Origin: Dichetophora obliterata | Taxonomy: Eukaryota > Arthropoda > Insecta > Diptera > Sciomyzidae | NCBI GenBank assembly: GCA_963920525.1 | Contig: OY986438.1 | Coordinates: forward strand, 131,532,920 to 131,596,919 | DNA length: 64,000 nt | Reading direction: 5' to 3' | Shown: in pieces, positions 25,157 through 36,927 of the stretch | Layout: each line of letters opens with the position of its first letter | How positions within the stretch are numbered: the stretch's first letter is position 1 | The notes under the pieces: model-generated | What the model was told of the DNA's origin: nothing | Seen by the model: only the letters and a program-made list of their open reading frames with translations | The model's database searches: none | Program-made: the position numbers and the translations under genes

Positions 25157-27484
25157 GGGGGTCCTCTGGTAATCTATGCCAAATTTTAGCCTTTTTTCAA
25201 AATATTGTGGAAAGAGAACGAGTAAAGATATTTTAGTTCCGTTTTTTGATTTGGGTAGCTTAATTTATTGAAAAAAATACAAAATTTTGAAAAAGTGAAT
25301 TTATGGACCGTTCAGAAAGTTCTCGGCCTGGTAACGAGGTTCTCCGGAAAAAAGGTGGGTCCAAATTGCGCACGATTCCAAGAGTAAACATCGTCTGAAA
25401 AAAAAAAAATATTCAGTTACTTAGAATGAATGTCCCTATAGCCCCTACCTCGGAAACAAAAATCGAAATTTTTTTAGTGGGGGAGCCGCCACTTTGAAAA
25501 TGAAAAATCGAATTTCGACCTTTTTTTTTTGTAGTCTAGTGTAGAAAAAAAATAGTAAACATTATTTTTTCGGCAAGTTTGAGGTAGGGGCTATAGCGGC
25601 GTAAATTCTGCGTCGTTTCATGCCTCATATATCAAAATCGGTCAAAAACTGTTTGAGTTATCGTGCGCAAAGTTTTGAAAAACATGGTTTCGAGAAAAAC
25701 GCGTTTAAAGTTTTGACTTCAATTTTGAGGCACACATATGACATTAACACATATTTTTTTAGTACAATACTTACGAATATTAATCGGCAATTCCAGCCCC
25801 ATAAAGTGTGCCTTCCTCCATCTCATAAAACGAGTTTTCCATGGCTTTTTGGGCTCTGCGGGCTGTGCGACCCTCTTTCGATGATGCGTACGTTTTTAGC
25901 TCTGAGCGTTGAAGTCGTTTTCCGTCGCGATATTCAGCATGCATCTCGGCTTGTGGGCCGCTGAAAATACCCATTGTTGACATTATTTTTAAAATACTTG
26001 TGAAGCCTTCGTTGAAAATGCAGGTTGCCAGAAAATTTGCGATTTCGACTGTGGTAGCACCACAGTGGATATGTTTCGGCGCAAAGGTCCACAAAAGCGA
26101 GTTGAACGATTCGTTACAATTTTGCGTTTCGCCATCGCCAATATATTTTTCATATTTTATGCCATATTTTTCGATCGATGAGGCAAACATTTCCTTCACG
26201 GCATCTACCTCCATCTTGCCCGCACTCCCACTGTGGTTGTTTGTGCATGTTTTCTGGTGCGATTCGTACCATTCTTCGAAGTCTGCAGAGTCATTTTTTT
26301 TCCCCACATTTTGCATGCCTGGCAAAGGCTTGATTTGACAACGGAGTCAACCACTTTTTTGGTATGTTTACCGACGAGCGTAGTGACACCAAAAAGAGAC
26401 GAGAATCCCCGTTTTTTCCAGGTGCCATCCCCTGAAACGGTCAGCACTGAGGAGTCACAGTCAGGATTTTTTTCTTTCTGCTGTTCCTGCTCTTCTTTAA
26501 CCGCATTCAACAGGCACTGCTTGTAAACTGCTTTAGCAGACACATGCATGTTTTTCAAGGTGCCATAGTACGCATCAAGGCACAATCCTTGGCATATGTC
26601 CATTAATCCGCAGAACATATTAATACCTTCTCTCCCTATTCCAAGCAATCTCATGGCAAATATCAACCGGCGATTTACAACAAAAGATTTACCGACCACC
26701 GGCGAAGAATTAATATACTGTGTAGCTTTACATTGGCACTGCAGACTCACTTTGAAGCCGACTCCACGCATACATGTTTTTCCAAATCGAATTTTTTGTT
26801 TACATTGGGCGCAGATAACCAGAGCAGCAAGCGTTTGGAAAAATGAAAAAAATTCCAAGAAACAGAACTGGAGGTTGTTTTCGATGATGACTTCATTGTC
26901 TTGCGTTTTCTTCAATTTTTTGGCCGATGTGCTGGCAAAGTCGGTGTCCTCTACTTGGGAGTGCTGGTTTCCACGGAAATGCCTCTTTTTTGTTCGATAC
27001 GCGTACTTACGCGGCGCGTTTGGGTGGCTTTTTTTATCCATAGCAAAAAAAAAAACACAAAACGATTTTTCTTTTATTTTACAACAGCAGTTATCGCGCA
27101 CGCGTAGCTTTCAGCGTTCGAAAATAAACTGAATCTCGTTCGTTTGCTTCTTTCATGTGAACACCTGGGCTCAAAATCATTTCAACCCCTAAATCAAAAC
27201 ATGCATGTATACATACTGCATGTATACATACTGTGTGTGTATATTTTGTAATATCAATACATATTTTGGAAGAATTCCACAGAATTTTCGACTAATGACT
27301 GCAGGCAAATAAACAACTTTGCTGATGCGTTATTTTGACGAAAACATACCTACACAAAAATGCCTGTATCTCCTAAACTATTTCGAATTTTGAAAAATCC
27401 TTTTGGGAAAATGTTTTTGAGTATCTGAGCAATAGAAATATGAAAAAAATCGAAAAAAATTTTTCGGATTACCAGAGGACCCCC
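25157..27484 (-). mobile_element. Kolobok-like DNA transposon, TTAA duplication
   Basis: The ends GGGGGTCCTCTGGTAATC and GATTACCAGAGGACCCCC are perfect inverted repeats, flanked exactly by TTAA (25153-25156 and 27485-27488). The 2328-bp interior carries one minus-strand transposase gene broken by a deletion and a frameshift. TTAA duplication together with a Mutator-like transposase fold is the hallmark I use for Kolobok. Intact ends mean it could be moved in trans by a related transposase. Confidence 0.85.
25780..27041 (-). pseudogene. Kolobok/Mutator-like transposase, internally deleted
   Basis: This would cut and paste the surrounding TTAA-flanked element. I place the start at 27041 (MDKKSHPNAPRKYAY), because a basic N-terminus with KKRHFRGNQHS is usual for the family; the open frame extends 20 codons upstream. 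Cysteine pairs follow (ICAQCKQKIRFGKTCMRG, LQCQCKA), then the catalytic-type LTVSGDGTWKKRGFSSLFG and VVKSSLCQACKMW. A frameshift at an 8-base homopolymer (26294-26301) moves the rest to a second frame: NDSADFEEWYESH, HSGSAGKMEVDAVKEMF and YIGDGETQ. That block joins directly to NCNESFNSLLWTFAPKH, so roughly 130 residues expected between them are missing (junction near 26124). The gene ends at 25780. Family assignment is by recognition of these motifs. Confidence 0.85.
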
Positions 27485-27488
27485 TTAA

Positions 27489-27892
27489 GTGTGCAAGCAG
27501 AGGAAATACCATGAAATAAAGACATTTTCGAAATAAAAGCACCTCAAGGAAAATGACATGGCTGGCTTGAACCAAACATATCATGTTTTAGTTATTTAAA
27601 TGAATTTCTTACAAATAAGATTGACTATAAGTCTTAAAGCATTTAATATGTGGCTAAATTGAATGAATTCCGTTCAGTACATGTAAAAGTTTTATTACGT
27701 ATGAATAATTCCTTTTTTACTAAAAAAATGTAAAATATACGAAACTTAAAAAATTTTCCTAATTTTGAACAAAAAATATTTTATGCAATTATATGATAAT
27801 TTATTTTTAGAATTGGATCACCAAAATTCGTAAGTTCTGTAGTTTTTTATGTGAATGAATTTTGGGAAAAAGGTTACATATGAATTAATTAA
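27489..27892. other. Unannotated stretch
   Basis: This is the sequence between the Kolobok-like element and the inverted dispersed repeat. No gene or repeat was recognised. Confidence 0.4.
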
Positions 27893-29180
27893 ACACGGAG
27901 GGAAATAATATTCTTATATAAGCAACTAGTTTGCTTGATTTAAGAAAATTAAAAATTAAGCCTCATTTGATCTAATCAAGCGTTAAAAATTAAAATGAAG
28001 AAAAAAATCGTATACTGATATTTAATCAAATAATATATTTGTTTTAATAAATAAAAAAAAAGTATTTCTTAAATTGAGTAAAATAAAGGATTGGTTGAAA
28101 CAAGAATAAAATAGTAGATTCTAGAACCTGAAACAAGACTTGAATCAAGAATGCGTATATTACGCAGAGTTGGTTGTTAAAAACTTCTTGACTTAAGCAA
28201 TTATTTTGCTGGATTTAATAAAATTAAATAAAATTATTTCAAAATTGCATGATTCAAGCATGTAAAACTATACAATTGCTTTTATTATTTAATCTTTCTA
28301 CCTTAAGCCTTAAAGTTACGAGGAAAAAAATCACCTTTCCATTTCTTATACCAAAATTTTCCCAAAAGCTTTTCATTATAAATTTAGCCCTCGAAAAATG
28401 TCAAATGGAGTTCAATAGCAACTTTAGTTTCTTTACAATATTAAGAGACATGGAAACCTTTAAAACTTTTTAATGCCTTAATTTATCACAAGATATCTAA
28501 AAAACTTTTAAAACACGATGTTTATAATATTATTTTATAAAACTAATGAAAAACATAATAAAATAAATATTTCTCAAATATTATATATTTTTGTTTAATT
28601 TAAAAACGCAATGCAGCTATCTTTTAAAAACTTTTTATTTTTCAGACAATTAATTGCTTAGGTCAAGCAAATTCTTCTCTTTATAAGAAAATTAAAAATT
28701 AAAGCTTTCCTTATATTGAGATCATTGTTTATTTGGATAAAGCAAATTTTTCTCAATTCTAGGAAACTCATTTTTAAATCGAGCAAACTATTCGCTCTTT
28801 TATCAAATTGTTTTCTTGGATCAACCATATTCTGCTCTTAATAAGAATTAAATTAAGTTTCTAATATTAAGCATCTTATAAGACCTTCTAGTATTAGGAA
28901 AATTGTTTACAATCAAGCAAATTGTTTTCAACTCCAGAAAAATAAATTTCTCAAATCAAGAAAATTATTGTAGTTTTCGGCAAATTATTTACTTGAATCA
29001 ATCAATTTTTTCTCACTTCAAGCAAATATTAAACTTGAAACTAGAAAAAATATTCTGGAGTTGTGAGCAAATATTCTTTTAATGAAACATTGTTTTCTTA
29101 ATATCATGTGTTTTAAATTTGCTCAATTCTAGCAAAATGATGCTTCAATCTAGAATTTTAGACTTTTTTTTCTTTGTATG
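27893..29180 (-). repeat. Large dispersed repeat, right copy of inverted pair
   Basis: The reverse complement aligns along its length with 16523-17760. It shares the ATGCTTGAATC-type units, the centre at 28380-28470 and the A/T-rich termini. An open frame at 28249-28473 lies in the conserved centre but has no domain and is not kept in the other copy. Confidence 0.7.
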
Positions 29181-30258
29181 ATGAATGTCTTGATAGAAAA
29201 GAATAAACTCGTGAACATTTTTTCGAACTTTTATTCTAACATTTATTCGAACAAACTTTTTTTGAGACGAAAAAGAAATATTCTTTTATAATTTTAGTAG
29301 GAAACAATTTCTTATAAATTAACCATTTTTTATTCATAAATTCGTCCAGAAATGGATAATAAATGTTACTCTTTAACATTCTTAAATGAGTTAAAAAAAG
29401 GATCATGAAATTTTCTCCTCCTTACTGAACCACAAGCGTAACGTGAGAGTCTTGCGTACGTTTTGAGTAGAATTTTTTTTAATATATTATTCCAAACTAC
29501 ATCTTTAATAAGAATGAATTTACATTAGTTTAGATTTGACTTAAAATTTTAGTTTTATAATCAATAAAGTATTACTTTTGTGGCCTTAGTTTTTGCTATT
29601 ATTATTTAATACATTTACTTTATATTACTTTAAACTACTTTATATTCAGGGGCAGAACTACAATAAAAATTAGAACAAAAACGAAAACTTTAAGGGAAGG
29701 GTGGACATTTGAAGAACATATTTTCGTATATTATTTTTGTGATCATTTATATCAAACTATTTGCATTAAAATCATCGTAAGTTCATAAAAAAACTTTTGT
29801 TGACGTTCGGATAAAAGTATAAATAATATTTTTATTAAAAAAAATACATTCAGAAAAACTACTATTTTGAAAAAAAAGTAAGTTCAATTCCCCTTTAAAG
29901 TTCTCGTCTTAATTATAATTTTATTGTTTTCTAATTTCAATTAAAATTAGCTATGCGAGCATTACGTCCACTGGGGGGCAAGTACCCCCACAATATATCT
30001 TCATATTTAATCAAAAAAGCCGTAAGTTTAAATTAAAAAATTTTAAGAAAATGGCAAAAAACTTTCTAAATTTTAAGTTGCGCTTAAACTAAGGGCTTTT
30101 AGAACTTTGTTAAAAAACGTCGTTTTTAGTTATATGTTCACTATGTATTTAATATATTTTGAAGTGAATAAAAAAATCCTTTTTTTAGGTTTATTTATAA
30201 ATAAAGCTGAGCTCAACGATGAATTTTTAAATGGTATGTTGTACCCGTTGCTGTAAGG
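29181..30258. other. Unannotated AT-rich stretch
   Basis: Nothing recognisable on either strand. Confidence 0.45.
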
Positions 30259-30450
30259 CCGTGTTCATAATACGCGTTTTTGTCGCAATTGCGACACCGC
30301 TCTCACGTTTTTTTTTCGCAAACGCTGCTGAAAATACTGAATTTTGCATATATTTAAATACATTTATTTATTAAATCATTTTAATACATGCCAAATTCAT
30401 ATTTTTCAGCTGCTTTTACGAAAAAAAATGTGAGAGTGGTGGCCTAAAAA
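30259..30450. repeat. Hairpin element
   Basis: CACCGCTCTCACGTTTTTTT and GCAAACGCTGCTGAAAATA at the left are mirrored by TATTTTTCAGCTGCTTTTACG and AAAAAAATGTGAGAGTGGTG at the right, around an AT core. This has the shape of a small MITE. Ends and duplication are not resolved. Confidence 0.55.
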
Positions 30451-30679
30451 GTTACGATACCATTTCATTTACCCTTGTTTCATAGACAATTTTCAATACG
30501 TATTCTTAAATTAAAAAAGTTTTTCTGCGAATTTAATTCGTAATTTTCAGCAACAAATAGAATTCGTAGAATGGATGTAGTTTGGTATACACACTAAAAA
30601 AACAAATGTATATTGTACGAATACATTTGTTACATTTACGAATGATCCTAATACCTAGTAACTAATACCGCGGTTTTTA

Positions 30680-30724
30680 AGCTTAAAAGCCACGTACTAT
30701 TCCAGTAGGCTACGGCCACCTTGC
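30680..30724 (-). repeat. SINE head fragment
   Basis: The minus strand reads GTGGCCGTAGCCTACTGG, then GTACGTGGC. It matches the A-box end of the SINEs at 39378 and 55803. The body is missing. Confidence 0.45.
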
Positions 30725-30859
30725 AACCACACATTTCCTTATATTCGGTAAACTCAAGTAAAACTTCGTACATTCTACGAATAATGTGTACGGTCAACCT
30801 ACGAATAATTTTTTTCTACTAATATTATTTTTAATACGAAACTAGTACGAAACCATTAG

Positions 30860-32560
30860 TAAATACTACTACTGCAATGACAGAAATTATGAATTTATTC
30901 CTACGAGATATTGGCGAATGTTAAGGAATGATATCCCTTACTAGTCGAAGACCATTCTTCGTAGCAACAGATGGCAGATCCGTTTCATTCAATAACGGAT
31001 ATAAACTTTGACGATAAGCAAATTTATGTTTTAAAGTCATTGTAAGCAAGCAGAAGACAAGGTAAATACATTTCATAAAAAAAAATAATGTTTTCCCAAA
31101 AGTCGGCTCGTTTTCCTATCATATTGATGAATATGGATACTTTCTTAATTTTTCTAAAACTTAATAAAATGACAAACAATCCTGCAGCATTTAAATTTAA
31201 GAAAGTTGCAGCGATCTGGTCGAGGGTAAAGCTTCTTATTCAAAATAGAAAGAAAAAATTAGGAAATTATGAATGAAGCAGGTTAATTTTGGATCAAGGA
31301 CTAATTTTTAAAAAATATCTGATAGCATATTCGGATGCAACAATCGATTTTACACTAGAATTTGTTATAGTCAAAAATTTTTCAGAACTGAAATGTAAAT
31401 AGGAAACTCGATTTGAAACATCCATTTTATACTTCTTCAAACTCACGTTTTTTAGCGGCGCCCACCCAGTTTCAAAATCTTCTGGACTTCTGTCTTTCAG
31501 AACAAGCCTTGCAGGAAGGTTCTGGAATATGATAAGATATATAATATATGACATACATATGATATATGATATGATAATGTATGAAACCCAAAACCCATCT
31601 AGTATACATGTATCTCTTTATATATTTATTCATACGTTTTAAATTAAAAACAAAAATTTTTCAGATAATAGGCACGTTTCCTTACTCGATTTTAGTAACT
31701 TGCAAGCTGCTAGAACTGATTCACGTTGGAAAAAGGAATAAGTAGCTAGATTCAATGCGGTGTGAAATTCGGTGAAAAATATCGCCCTTAGCATGCGGGG
31801 AACATTTCAAGCGACGAACCAAATTTTTATTTTTTATGGATATGAACTTTGACCTTATAAATTCAAATCTGAAAAATTTCATTCCACTCGAAATTGGTTT
31901 AGGAGTTAAAGGCTTCTAAAGTTAAGAAATGGCCCAAAAATTTCGTTTGTTTTTTTCAGTTTCCCAACAAAAACAAATATTGTTAAATTTTATGAAAGTT
32001 TTGTATTCTTATTCTAAACGTTGAAAACTTGGGGGGCTCAATAGTAATTAATGCGAATTAATTTAAGGATATAGGCCTCACATTATTTAATTTATTAAAC
32101 TATTAAGAATATTTGATTTAGTAAAAAATTATTGATCCGTATTACATGACAAAAAAATTAAATTAAATTTGAAAATATTTCGGACATGATACGAGAAAGA
32201 TTTTTACATGATCTTTAAATTTTTGGGTTTTATTATGTGTACAAGCATGTGTCAACCGGTGTAGTGTGTGTATCATATGTACAAAATTAGTACCAAAAAT
32301 TGTAGTAAATAGCATTTTGTAGGTGTCATCTTACTTATGCTCATTCTAGATTCCTTTTTTACTTCTCCTCCCCCCCACCTAGAAAAAATCCTGCGGATGC
32401 CCATGTCAGCAAGCAATATTTCGATGGCGATGGCATTAGATATATTACTACTTTGTTCATACAGAATTAGAATAATTTTTTAACATTTTAATTTATTTGA
32501 TATATGTATTCTCGATATGCTGCAATAATAAGACGATTTATGATTAAAAAATATTCATTT
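30860..32560. other. Unannotated stretch
   Basis: No domain or repeat family was recognised. An open frame of 62 codons (31088-31276) and one of 86 codons on the minus strand (31294-31554) show no similarity I can name and are within chance length. Confidence 0.35.
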
Positions 32561-32562
32561 CT

Positions 32563-32850
32563 GAGTGGCGAAAAGTGATTTATATGGTTCGTTTCTGAGA
32601 GTCAATTCAGTCCTGCGAATGAGTTCAAAATGGTTCATTTCTGAGTGCCGAAAAAAAACTCTTTAATGGTAATTTTTTCAACTCGTTTCCGATCAAAAAA
32701 TGAACAATTGATAATTATTTTTTAACTCATTTCTGAAGAAAAAAAGGTTCTCTTTTGAGAGGTATTTTACTCCGACGAATGAGTCCAAAAAGGTTCATTT
32801 ATGAGTGCCGAAATAAAATTTTCTACCCGAAAAGGTTCATAAATGAATTA
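32563..32850. repeat. Diverged tandem repeat (GGTTCATTTCTGAGTG)
   Basis: Two or three units share GAATGAGTTCAAAATGGTTC and TTCATTTCTGAGTGCCGAAA, separated by about 130-150 bp, with partial units between. Non-coding. Confidence 0.55.
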
Positions 32851-34395
32851 AAAAAATTCTTGTTTTGATTCACTGGGTACTTTTAAGATTCAAGCTAAAA
32901 TGATGATTGATTTTTCCCTCCGTTAAGCTGCAAATTTTTGTACTAGTTGTTGTATAGAAATTGATTATTTTCAAACTTCTAAGGCGGCGATTTGATATTG
33001 AAAGTACAATTTTTCGAGTCTCATTGCAAAAGTTTTTTCGAGGCCTTGTGACGAATTATGTTTCCAGTCTCGATCGTCACGTTTTGTGCAATGAAATTTT
33101 CTATTTTTTGTGTTTTTCTTTTTTGTATAAAGAACCCCCAAGAAAGGTGACAGATAGAATGAAGTTGCATTTCGAACAAATATTGAAGGATAAAAATTAA
33201 GATTTTCTCATATAGATTTTTTGATATAAACTATAATAGACATTTTTTTCCCATTTTTTGGTGTTGTTTGTATGATAAAGGAGTCATGTGTCCCTTTACA
33301 CCTGGGAAACTAGTTTTGAATTTTGATTTTTATTTAAGCTTAGAGTAAGTAAATTAAATGCTCTAAAAGTAAATGCAAACATAGACGGAAAACCTGTGGA
33401 ATCAAATTAAACATATTAAACTTTTTTTTTTGTAAAAAAAGGAAGAAAAAAGATCACACTTTGGCAATGCTTAAATTTTGACGCTTCATTGGCTTGCAAA
33501 ATTTTGCTAAAGTAATAATGTAGCTAGGTTACAAAAAAAAAAAAAATTTTAAAGAAGAAACTCATTTAATTTAAAAATACACATTCTTTCATTTTTGCTT
33601 TCAATATTTTGAAATCAAACTGTAAATTCTATACAAAATTTCACCCATTTCAATGTATGTATACTTAATTTGTTCGATTCACACATTCAAATCAACCATT
33701 TATTGTTAGGTATTTTTAACCAATTTTAAATTCATGAATAAAATTTATTTCTGCTTTGCATTCCTGGAATTCTAAATTAGAATCCTTAAATAACCAAATT
33801 AGTGTTAGTTATAAATATACAATGTGTCGTAGTTCAGCCACAGGCATGTTTGTTGACTCGTTTCTCGACTGCTAGCGTTTACAATGTGTTTTTCGCCTCA
33901 TTTAAGGTTAATAATTGAATTTTAAATATACGAATAATTTATGATTCACCCAGTAGATTAACATAATTAAGCCATAGTTTGTTTTAATTGCGGTACGCTT
34001 GTTACCTCTAATTGCTGTTATCGTTATTTTCGGTGGATGGTTGTTAACAACCTCAATTGGCAGACTTAAGATGCGTGTTTTTGGATTATATGATATCTTA
34101 TGTTCAAAAAGTCAAATGAAGTTTTTTTTATTAAAGTAGTTTCTCGTATTAAAGCCACAATCAAGCAAAAAATGATTTTTATTAATTAAAGTCTAAATAA
34201 TTAACCCAAAATAATTTAAAATTAATCAAATCATCTTAAGTAAAAATTCATACCTAAACGATTTGTTGAAACAACTGATAGCAATCAATATAACTTAGGT
34301 ACATAGTTAATGCAAGATGTAATTTTTAATTTTCGGTAACATCTTAATTCCCACAACTTTTAGTAAGAATTTGTACAGATTTCTTACCAAATTTC
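32851..34395. other. Unannotated stretch
   Basis: One 79-codon plus-strand frame (32961-33200) ends in YKEPPRKVTDRMKLHFEQIL, which looks more protein-like than its surroundings. I cannot assign a family. Nothing else is recognised. Confidence 0.3.
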
Positions 34396-34590
34396 TTCAT
34401 TCAATAGTTCGAGCTGCTCCTCTTTTGGCAAGGCAATCCGCCTTTTAGTTGTCCTTGAATCCTTTGTGAACTGGAACCCACCACAATTCTATTTTATTTA
34501 TTTTTCCCCAGCGTATGTAATAGTTCAATACAATTGGAAACTAGTTTTGATTCAAGTTTGCAGGGCTTTTATTTAACACATATATTCCTA
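34396..34590 (-). pseudogene. RNase H domain relic of a LINE
   Basis: The minus strand reads NKIELWWVPVHKGFKDN, an in-frame stop, then KADCLAKRGAARTIE. This matches the RNase H signature (WVPGHxGIxGNExADxLAxxGA) of I/jockey-type LINE ORF2 C-termini. A second frame upstream gives SKLVSNCIELLHTLGKNK, the preceding helix. The glycine of PGH is a valine, the Asn-Glu after it is broken by a stop, and a frameshift separates the two pieces. It is a dead fragment of about 60 residues. Confidence 0.65.
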
Positions 34591-34604
34591 AAAAAATTTA
34601 GTTT

Positions 34605-34860
34605 TTCATGAATAGTTATTTTTTCAGTGTAGTATTTGTACCAACACTTGACATGTAAGCCAATATCGCATTTAGTGCACATTAGTGCAGTACCCAAAAC
34701 AACGTTTCCCATATTATTGAATATATGACAACACCACAGTTCTACGGAAGTTACAATTTTGACATGAAGCATCTATTCTGAATGCGGAAAGAGGAAACCA
34801 CCATTTTTTGCCGCGCAACTCAATCCTCAAAGAGTCAAAGTTCTTAGATGAATATTGAAC
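34605..34860 (-). pseudogene. piggyBac transposase C-terminal relic
   Basis: The minus strand reads NFDSLRIELRGKKWWFPLSA, followed by FRIDASCQNCNF. This resembles the late DDE-domain block of piggyBac-type transposases (RxKKWWWPLF ... LDxxxxNAW). In another frame downstream, TALMCTKCDIGLHVKCWYKY resembles their C-terminal cysteine-rich finger. Stops and at least one frameshift separate the two. No TTAA-flanked ends were found around it. Confidence 0.55.
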
Positions 34861-36450
34861 TTCTACTTCAGAACGCAACATCTGACTTGAAAGATGGAGT
34901 AGATACTTTTCATTTTCGTCATCACTTTAAATTTAGCTTTTAAAAAAAATTTAGTAACTTTAGTTCTTATAATTTGAATACAAACTTATAGCCAAAATTT
35001 CAGATAAATCAAACGGCATGAGGTAAATTTTTAGAAAAAGAGCATTAGGCTTGGAATGGCCGACATTCTATACAGAGCTTGAAACTCTGTAGCTACTCTG
35101 TAAAAAATGTCAAAATAATGCTTCTCGTTCGAATCCCTCTTTTAGCTATTAACAATCGAATACCAAGAAGTTTGCTGTGCTTATTTTTATTTTTGTTGTT
35201 GTTGGTGATGATGTTTTGTTTGTTCCATAATAATAAGAATATTTCTTGTAGATGCTAGTACAAACATATTTATTTAAAAACTCATCACGACTACTACAAC
35301 ATTGTGAGTGTGTGTTTCAGTGTGTGAATGCGGCATGGGATTTTGGATAAAATCTCTTGCTTGAAATGACCCCAATACGACCGGAGTAGCGCACATAAAT
35401 CCTTCTTTGACCGGAAATAAATTACTCAAGTTGAACTCGACCGAATAACCTTAATTAATGTGAAACTTGATGAAAGTGTAAATATTTGTACCATGGGAAC
35501 GTAGAGATATCTATCTACACAAGGAAAGTAAAATAACAAAAAAAATTTATTAAGTTAATAATTATCAGAGTGAGGGATGTGAATAAGTGGCATATCTGAT
35601 CAAAGGTCATTGCAGTCAATTTACACGCAAAATCTTTAACACTCAATTTTCATGCAAAATTTTTTGTCAGATGCGATAAAAAAGAAATTCAAAGTAAGAT
35701 TAAAATTTTATTGACTTTGTTAATACTTTTTTAAAACCTTGTTAAATGAAATAAAGCAGAGAGAGCAAAAAATAAGCAAAAGTTGTAATAAAAAAATTGC
35801 ATAAAACAGTAAATCAAACCATGAACGTAACTTAGGAGAGCCAAATTAAAAACAATTAGTTTGAAAATTAAGTAAAGATCATACTAATAGTACTAATAGT
35901 AGTATTTATTTTTTATGTGTATCCCAATCCGTGAAACGTATCACTTTTTTCGACTGTTTTTATTTTTAATGAAATTACGATAAATCGACAGTTTTTAAGT
36001 TATTGACATTTATAATTTAGAGGACTTTTTTCCTTTTGCCTGTATCTTAGTAACCGTTTGATACATTTTCATGAAATTTGTGTATGTTGTTAAGGAAAAG
36101 TTATAGTTATTATTATTTTCTTCTGCATCGATTTGAACAATATTTGTTTGTTTAATAAAATTGTAATAAAAATATGTTCTAGAGCATGGTTAAATCTGAA
36201 GAAAACCAAAAATTTTGCTGAAAGCATAAATAAAAATACAAAAAAATTTCCAAGTATGTTTATTTTAGTTTCAAAGTTATGGCTATTTGTACTCAATGCT
36301 TACTAACATTTTCTTTAAATTTGTTCTGTCGCCTCATTACTAAACACTTCATAACGTTTGAATTTTTTGCGCAGAACTGGTCGTTTGGAAGATTTATGTT
36401 GTTGAATGAGGATCTTCATGATGTCAACCGCTAGGCCATACAAAATTGAC
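34861..36450. other. Unannotated AT-rich stretch
   Basis: No gene or repeat family was recognised. Minus-strand open frames near 36090-36296 are low-complexity and within chance length. Confidence 0.4.
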
Positions 36451-36453
36451 TAA

Positions 36454-36717
36454 CAGCCCTATTCTGGCAAATTAACAAACTGTTAACCAGTATTTTGAAT
36501 ATTTCTATGTGTTTGTTGTAATTTTTTTATTTCAAAACAAAATTTGAAGCTCAAAAATAAAAAATTTTGATAAAAATTGTCAACTGCTTTTCAGTTATTG
36601 ACAATTTCATTAACTAATTTTGTTTTTTGAGCTTTAAATTTTGTATTGAAAACAACAAACACATATAAATCTTCAAAATACTGGTTAACAATTTGTTAAT
36701 TTGCCAGAATAGGGCTG
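36454..36717. mobile_element. Harbinger-type MITE, TAA duplication
   Basis: A 264-bp palindromic element. CAGCCCTATTCTGGCAAATT is repeated inverted at the right end and inverted similarity covers nearly the full length. TAA flanks both sides (36451-36453 and 36718-36720), the 3-bp TWA duplication expected of PIF/Harbinger. No coding capacity. Confidence 0.85.
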
Positions 36718-36927
36718 TAAGAATTAATCCACTGTATCCACTTAAACCTTGCTTGTGACATAATAAGCTATCTTAAATAAGCTATCTTAATGCTTAAAAT
36801 TGCATTTTCCTACAAAGACTTATTGACTCTAAAACTTCTTGGTACCTCTTTGAAAAACTCAATTTTTCCACGAACCTTTTTTCAGGCGGAAAATATTTTT
36901 AATACCAGCATGATATTTTTGTACTCT

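Noticed and set aside
26596..27132. 178-codon plus-strand frame and other plus-strand frames at 25620-26526
   Set aside because: They are antisense shadows of the Kolobok-like transposase, which has clear family motifs on the minus strand.
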